Made by a program: the position numbers and the translations under genes. DNA of 9,301 bases, taken from contig URJI01000102.1 in the NCBI GenBank assembly GCA_900548215.1, positions 1-9,301 of the forward strand, read 5' to 3'. The notes beneath the pieces are model-generated. The model saw nothing but the letters and a program-made list of their open reading frames with translations. It searched no databases and was not told where the DNA came from. Of the stretch, positions 6,156 to 9,301 are shown in pieces; within the stretch, counting starts at the first letter, position 1, and each line of letters opens with the position of its first letter. This DNA is from an uncultured Coprococcus sp. (GTDB lineage: Bacteria; Bacillota; Clostridia; Lachnospirales; Lachnospiraceae).

Positions 6156-6207
6156 TAACAAAAAAATACCTCTTTTTGATGAAAAACTAACAAAAAACAT
6201 TTGTTAA
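6155..6207. promoter_or_regulatory. TAACAAA half-sites and 19-bp dyad overlapping the -35 box, operator-like
   Basis: TAACAAA (6188-6194) and TTTGTTA (6200-6206) are a perfect 7-bp inverted repeat around five bases. The right arm contains the predicted -35 hexamer TTGTTA. A further direct copy, TTAACAAA, lies at 6155-6162, 32 bp (about three helical turns) upstream of the left arm. The layout fits a repressor that blocks the -35 region with a second upstream site. Confidence 0.42.
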
Positions 6208-6229
6208 TTGTAAATGATTGTGATACAAT
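6201..6229 (+). promoter_or_regulatory. Predicted promoter of the YbjQ-like/rhomboid genes
   Basis: TTGTTA (6201-6206), a 17-bp spacer, then TACAAT (6224-6229) with TG at 6221-6222 gives a complete extended -10 promoter. Transcription would begin near 6236, about 22 bases before the ATG at 6258. A second TATAAT at 6235-6240 has no suitably spaced -35. Confidence 0.6.
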
Positions 6230-6243
6230 TTTTTTATAATTTT

Positions 6244-6249
6244 GGGAGG
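6244..6249 (+). promoter_or_regulatory. Ribosome binding site that decides the start of the YbjQ-like gene
   Basis: GGGAGG ends eight bases before the ATG at 6258. A GTG at 6249 is in frame but overlaps this site and has no ribosome binding site of its own, so it is rejected as the start. Confidence 0.8.
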
Positions 6250-6257
6250 TGTACGAT

Positions 6258-7367
6258 ATGAGTGAAGTTTTAATTACATCGGGTACAAGTTTTGAAGGGT
6301 ATGATATAGTTGAGTATGGGACTTACAAGTTCACGCAGACGATACTAAATTCCAATTTTCTTAAGGATATTGGAACGTCTATAGCTGATATAGCCACAGA
6401 CAGAAGAGATGTGTATCAGGAGAAGATAGACGAGATACTTAATGAAACAATTAAGAATTTTACTGATCTTGTTGGTGAGTGTGGTTATAATGCTGTAGTA
6501 GGTTTCAGAACGGGAGTTGAGGTTTACACAAACAATGTTACTGCGGTTGTTGCAAGTGGTACTCTTGTAAAGATAGAGCAGCAGTATAAATCAGAATTTG
6601 ACAAGAGTAATTTTGTCAGAAAAGATATTTATGTGCGCAACTACTATGATCTTCTCGTTCCAAGGGCGTCAAAGATAATCCTTGCATCAGAGGGAAAAGG
6701 AACTAAGGTGTGTGGATGGTTCAACAATTATAACAATGACGATATAAGAGCAATCAAGGCAGAGGTGCAGTTTACCAATATCTATGGTGATAATATTACT
6801 TTGCCAGATGTTGATTTTACATTTGAGAAGACCAACCTTAACCTTCTCAAATCCGATTATGTGGAGTGTAAGCTCCCGGATAAATATATAAAGATGATAA
6901 CCTCAGCAAAGGTGTATATAAAGAAGTACGTGAAGGCGAGCGGTGTATATGAAATAGATGCGGATCCAATTGGAATAGAGATGTCTGATACAAAGTTCAA
7001 GGCTCTTAAGCTTAAGAAGGGTATAGATGCTGTAGCAAATTATAAGTCAGATGGACTTGTATGGACATGTAACTGTGGACATGTCAATGAGGGCGGCTCA
7101 GAGGAATGTGTCATCTGTGGAAGAAAACAGGATGAGATGAAGAATTCTGTCACGTTCAATTATGAGCCTATGCTTGAGGAGATGAAGACGAAGGAGTATG
7201 TAATCGAGATCAAGGATGTTTTGATGAAGTATATTAAAGATATCGATTCAGGACTTAGAATGCAGCTTCTTCAGATCATGGAATCTGGTTTATACTATGA
7301 GAAAACCAGAGGATCTATGAAGGATTCAGTAATAGAGAAGGTTGAGAATTTATTCTTAGGTTTATAG
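6258..7367 (+). CDS. YbjQ-like (UPF0145) domain protein with a C-terminal zinc ribbon; function unknown
   Basis: A 369-residue predicted cytoplasmic protein without signal peptide or membrane segment. Residues about 4-107 resemble the UPF0145/YbjQ family (annotated as heavy-metal-binding domain): ITSGTSFEGYDIVEYGTY near the start, a helix containing DRRDVYQEKIDEIL, then GYNAVVGFRTGVEV and a closing strand VVASGTLVKIE. E. coli YbjQ is only about 107 residues, so some 260 residues are added. Residues about 125-255 look like a beta-rich domain I do not recognise. A zinc ribbon follows, WTCNCGHVNEGGSEECVICG, with C271, C273, C284 and C287 as ligands. The first pair is spaced CxC, tighter than the usual CxxC. 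The last 70 residues are helical and charged. YbjQ-type proteins are thought to be oligomeric, but no biochemical role is settled, so none is assigned. A rhomboid protease gene follows after 9 bases. Confidence 0.8.
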   Translation: MSEVLITSGTSFEGYDIVEYGTYKFTQTILNSNFLKDIGTSIADIATDRRDVYQEKIDEILNETIKNFTDLVGECGYNAVVGFRTGVEVYTNNVTAVVASGTLVKIEQQYKSEFDKSNFVRKDIYVRNYYDLLVPRASKIILASEGKGTKVCGWFNNYNNDDIRAIKAEVQFTNIYGDNITLPDVDFTFEKTNLNLLKSDYVECKLPDKYIKMITSAKVYIKKYVKASGVYEIDADPIGIEMSDTKFKALKLKKGIDAVANYKSDGLVWTCNCGHVNEGGSEECVICGRKQDEMKNSVTFNYEPMLEEMKTKEYVIEIKDVLMKYIKDIDSGLRMQLLQIMESGLYYEKTRGSMKDSVIEKVENLFLGL

Positions 7368-7376
7368 GATTTTGTT

Positions 7377-8399
7377 ATGCAGCAATATATGTTTCAGATA
7401 ATGAATTGCCTTGTAAGGAAAGGCTATCGAAAACTTAATCCTGAAAGTAATAACGTATACGGCAAAGTTGTTGATGATGCCGTATACGTTGTTGTTATAG
7501 GAAGCAATCATGATCTGAGTGCTGAAGAACTAAAAGATTTCAATAATAAGATCTTTCTGGATTTGTCTTTTAATTTCCATAAAAATGTGAAAATACTCAA
7601 TATTCTCATAACACCAAACGGGATGTTTGATGATGCAACGCTTGATATCGTCAAGAATCTTGACAGTGTCTGGTTGTTTACAGAGGATTATGGAAAGTTA
7701 TATATTTTTGAAAATCAGCCTTCGGATTTTGATGGCTTGTATGATGTTATAGATAAACAGCTGGCATTCGAAAATGAAAAATCAAACAGAACACTCAAAA
7801 ATATATTTGGTGTGATAACACCTATACTTGTACTGCTCAACATTGCAGTGTATATTGCATGTGTGTACAGTTCTGGTGGTTCGGGGGGCACTCCGCTTGA
7901 ATACGGGCTTGCAGTCAATGTTCAGGCAATATCCGAAAAAGGCGAATTTTACAGATTTTTTACCGCTATGTTCACTCATTTTGGGTTTGCACATCTTTTT
8001 GGAAATATGGTCATTTTGATCGCTCTTGGTGCAAGAGTAGAAAATATTATCGGTAGGTTTGAATATCTGGCAGTTTATATTGTTACGGGCCTTACATCTT
8101 CAGTGGTGTCATATTTTGAGTGCCTTGCCCATGGCACGTATGATTACGCTGCTGGGGCATCGGGGGCGATATTTGGGCTGCTTGGTATCCTTGTTGTTAT
8201 AGCGGTCAAAAACAAAGGCAGGGTTAAGGATTTATCACTCATGAATATGATTGTTCTTCTGGTGCTTACTATTGTCAACGGGCAATTGTCAGAGGGGATT
8301 GATAATGTGGCACATATAGCTGGTTTTGCGGCTGGAATTGTGGTTGGTGTGATCCTTTTGCTGGCTAATCAAAAGGTTGTAAACAAATGTCATTTATGA
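7377..8399 (+). CDS. Rhomboid family intramembrane serine protease with a soluble N-terminal domain
   Basis: A 340-residue membrane protease that should cut transmembrane or membrane-near substrates. Residues 1-135 form a soluble alpha/beta-like domain with no recognised motif. It is similar in position and size to the extra domain of Bacillus YqgP, which as I recall helps magnesium-transporter turnover. Six membrane segments follow at about 143-163, 205-222, 229-249, 258-277, 286-300 and 311-330. The catalytic dyad is S262 in GASG (260-263) and H313 in NVAHIAGFAAG. HLFGN (206-210) supplies the oxyanion histidine and asparagine. All catalytic features are intact. The 9-base gap and weak AGGA ribosome binding site suggest translation coupled to the preceding gene. 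A 13-bp perfect inverted repeat lies 75 bases inside the gene. An in-frame ATG four codons later (7389) is possible but has no better ribosome binding site. The substrate is unknown. Confidence 0.88.
   Translation: MQQYMFQIMNCLVRKGYRKLNPESNNVYGKVVDDAVYVVVIGSNHDLSAEELKDFNNKIFLDLSFNFHKNVKILNILITPNGMFDDATLDIVKNLDSVWLFTEDYGKLYIFENQPSDFDGLYDVIDKQLAFENEKSNRTLKNIFGVITPILVLLNIAVYIACVYSSGGSGGTPLEYGLAVNVQAISEKGEFYRFFTAMFTHFGFAHLFGNMVILIALGARVENIIGRFEYLAVYIVTGLTSSVVSYFECLAHGTYDYAAGASGAIFGLLGILVVIAVKNKGRVKDLSLMNMIVLLVLTIVNGQLSEGIDNVAHIAGFAAGIVVGVILLLANQKVVNKCHL
7452..7490. repeat. 13-bp perfect inverted repeat (stable hairpin) inside the rhomboid gene
   Basis: AACGTATACGGCA (7452-7464) and TGCCGTATACGTT (7478-7490) are exact reverse complements around a 13-base loop. 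In RNA the stem extends outward to 19 pairs with three G-U pairs (7446-7451 with 7491-7496). It lies 75 bases after the rhomboid start codon, within the N-terminal domain. No T-run follows, so it is not a typical terminator. Confidence 0.75.
8354..8376. repeat. 7-bp inverted repeat just upstream of a predicted promoter
   Basis: CCTTTTG (8354-8360) and CAAAAGG (8370-8376) are perfect complements around nine bases, inside the last codons of the rhomboid gene. The base after the right arm begins the predicted -35 hexamer of the next gene. It could be an operator half or a weak hairpin; no T-run follows it. Confidence 0.35.
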
Positions 8400-8405
8400 T
8401 AAAAT
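8377..8405 (+). promoter_or_regulatory. Predicted promoter of the TPR-like gene, overlapping the rhomboid stop codon
   Basis: TTGTAA (8377-8382), 17 bp, then TAAAAT (8400-8405) preceded by TGA at 8397-8399. That TGA is at once the rhomboid stop codon and the TGn of an extended -10 element. The transcript would begin near 8412, about 26 bases before the ATG at 8438. The last gene may thus have its own supply as well as readthrough from upstream. Confidence 0.45.
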
Positions 8406-8437
8406 AATACGACGATAAAAATGTGGGAGGCTGGGTA

Positions 8438-9301
8438 ATGAGTACAGGAATTAGCATGTCGAGTGTCAACAAAATAAAAGAACTTGCAGACAATGGTGAT
8501 TACAGCCTCGCTCTCGATATACTTGAACATCAGGATTTGTCAAAGTCCCTCAGTCCGCAGTTTATAAGGATATGCGGAGAAGTGTATTATGAGAACCAGA
8601 GGTACGCAGATGCCAGAGCTGCGCTGGTCAGAGCCCATTCCATGGCGCCGATTGGCAACAAGATAATCTATTCCATTATCAGATTATATCTTTCCATGGG
8701 ATTTACAAGTCTGGCAGAACATTACTATGAGATATATCAGTTTAATCAGAAAGAGAAGGATGCAGGTACATACAGACTGGAATATATGATAGCTAAGGCA
8801 CATAGGAAGCCTGTTAATGAGTTGTACAGTATTCTTGTAACTGCAAATGATATGGAGACTTCTGAGGAGTGGGATTATGAGATGCTTCTTCTTCAGGCGT
8901 ACATACGAAATAAACAGAAGTTTAATGCGGGATGCGCTGAATTCAGAGCTAACTACAGGAATTCTACACATCTGGCAGAGCTTGATGACATGATGTCTGA
9001 TACGACAGATTTGGAGACAGAGATTTATTGTTATCCGACAAAGGAAATTGTGGATGATGATCCAGAACAGAACGATATCAGAGAATTTGAAGGTAAGATT
9101 CTTGCTGATGATGATCAGAGGATACATCCGGATGATGCAAAGATAATGATCATGGTGGAGGATGACGCACCTGTTACAAGCACCATGAAGTTTAAACAGA
9201 TGTGGCTCAGGTCGAAGGACAAGAAAGAACAGAAAAAGGAAGCCCGAAGGGAAGAACAGGAAGATCCGCAGCAAAAGAAGAAAGGATTTGGACTGTTTGG
9301 C
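8438..9301 (+). CDS. TPR-like helical-repeat protein (3' truncated by the window end); function unknown
   Basis: The frame is open from the ATG at 8438 to the last base, giving 288 residues without a stop. GGGAGG (8425-8430) seven bases before the ATG supports the start. Residues about 9-175 are a chain of amphipathic helices with TPR-like spacing, for example KELADNGDYSLALDILEHQD, then FIRICGEVYYENQRYADARA, then IIRLYLSMGFTSLAEHYYEI, so this part is likely a protein-binding scaffold. Residues about 183-245 are strongly acidic (DDDPEQND, ADDDQ, EDDAP). Residues 251-283 are very basic, with KSK/KKEQKK-type runs, and end in KKKGFGLFG, which looks like a linker before a further domain or membrane anchor beyond the window. 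There is no signal peptide. The gene follows the rhomboid gene by 38 bases, which suggests a shared process, but the evidence is only proximity. Confidence 0.8.
   Translation, partial: MSTGISMSSVNKIKELADNGDYSLALDILEHQDLSKSLSPQFIRICGEVYYENQRYADARAALVRAHSMAPIGNKIIYSIIRLYLSMGFTSLAEHYYEIYQFNQKEKDAGTYRLEYMIAKAHRKPVNELYSILVTANDMETSEEWDYEMLLLQAYIRNKQKFNAGCAEFRANYRNSTHLAELDDMMSDTTDLETEIYCYPTKEIVDDDPEQNDIREFEGKILADDDQRIHPDDAKIMIMVEDDAPVTSTMKFKQMWLRSKDKKEQKKEARREEQEDPQQKKKGFGLFG

Noticed and set aside
6125..6200. Terminator after folA
   Set aside because: No stem longer than about 4 bp precedes a T-run; the CTCTTTTTGATG stretch lacks a hairpin.
6249..6251. GTG as the start of the YbjQ-like gene
   Set aside because: It overlaps the ribosome binding site GGGAGG that properly serves the ATG at 6258, and it adds only three unconserved residues.
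8684..9274. 196-codon minus-strand open frame opposite the TPR-like gene
   Set aside because: It is hydrophobic and Cys/His-rich in the manner of an antisense frame of an acidic, AT-rich gene; the plus-strand frame has the ribosome binding site and coding character.

Overview
The window looks like a core-genome segment of a low-to-moderate GC Gram-positive anaerobe. Strong GGAGG-type ribosome binding sites, heavy use of ATA and AGA/AGG codons, and the types of the thymidylate synthase, dihydrofolate reductase and CBS-containing pyrophosphatase all suggest Clostridia, most likely Lachnospiraceae. This placement is an inference from protein style; no search was run. No rRNA, tRNA, CRISPR array, insertion sequence or phage structural gene was seen.

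Layout. (1) 1-836 is the 3' part of carB (carbamoyl-phosphate synthase large subunit). It is followed by a 209-base gap with two dyads, a strong hairpin terminator and a promoter. (2) 1046-3583 is a two-gene unit: a family II (DHH) inorganic pyrophosphatase with an inserted CBS/DRTGG regulatory block, then, 12 bases later, a radical SAM protein of the YtqA/YhcC family. (3) 3594-4634 on the minus strand holds two XRE-type helix-turn-helix regulators that converge on the radical SAM gene. (4) A 150-base divergent promoter region carries three copies of an AT-rich motif. (5) 4785-6124 is a thyA-folA operon: ThyA makes dTMP and releases dihydrofolate, which FolA recycles. (6) A 133-base AT-rich promoter region holds a TAACAAA/TTTGTTA dyad. 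(7) 6258-9301 is a less familiar three-gene group: a UPF0145/YbjQ-like protein with a C-terminal zinc ribbon, a rhomboid intramembrane protease with a soluble N-terminal domain, and a helical-repeat (TPR-like) protein cut by the window end.

The first genes are housekeeping: pyrimidine synthesis, pyrophosphate removal, probable tRNA modification and dTMP supply. The part most likely to hold something undescribed is the last third. There, a probable oligomeric YbjQ-type protein, a membrane protease and a helical-repeat scaffold are arranged head to tail behind one well-formed promoter. An operator-like dyad overlaps that promoter, and a 13-bp perfect inverted repeat lies just inside the protease gene. 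The two XRE regulators beside the thyA promoter are the natural candidates for the proteins that read the nearby repeats, but this is inferred from position only.
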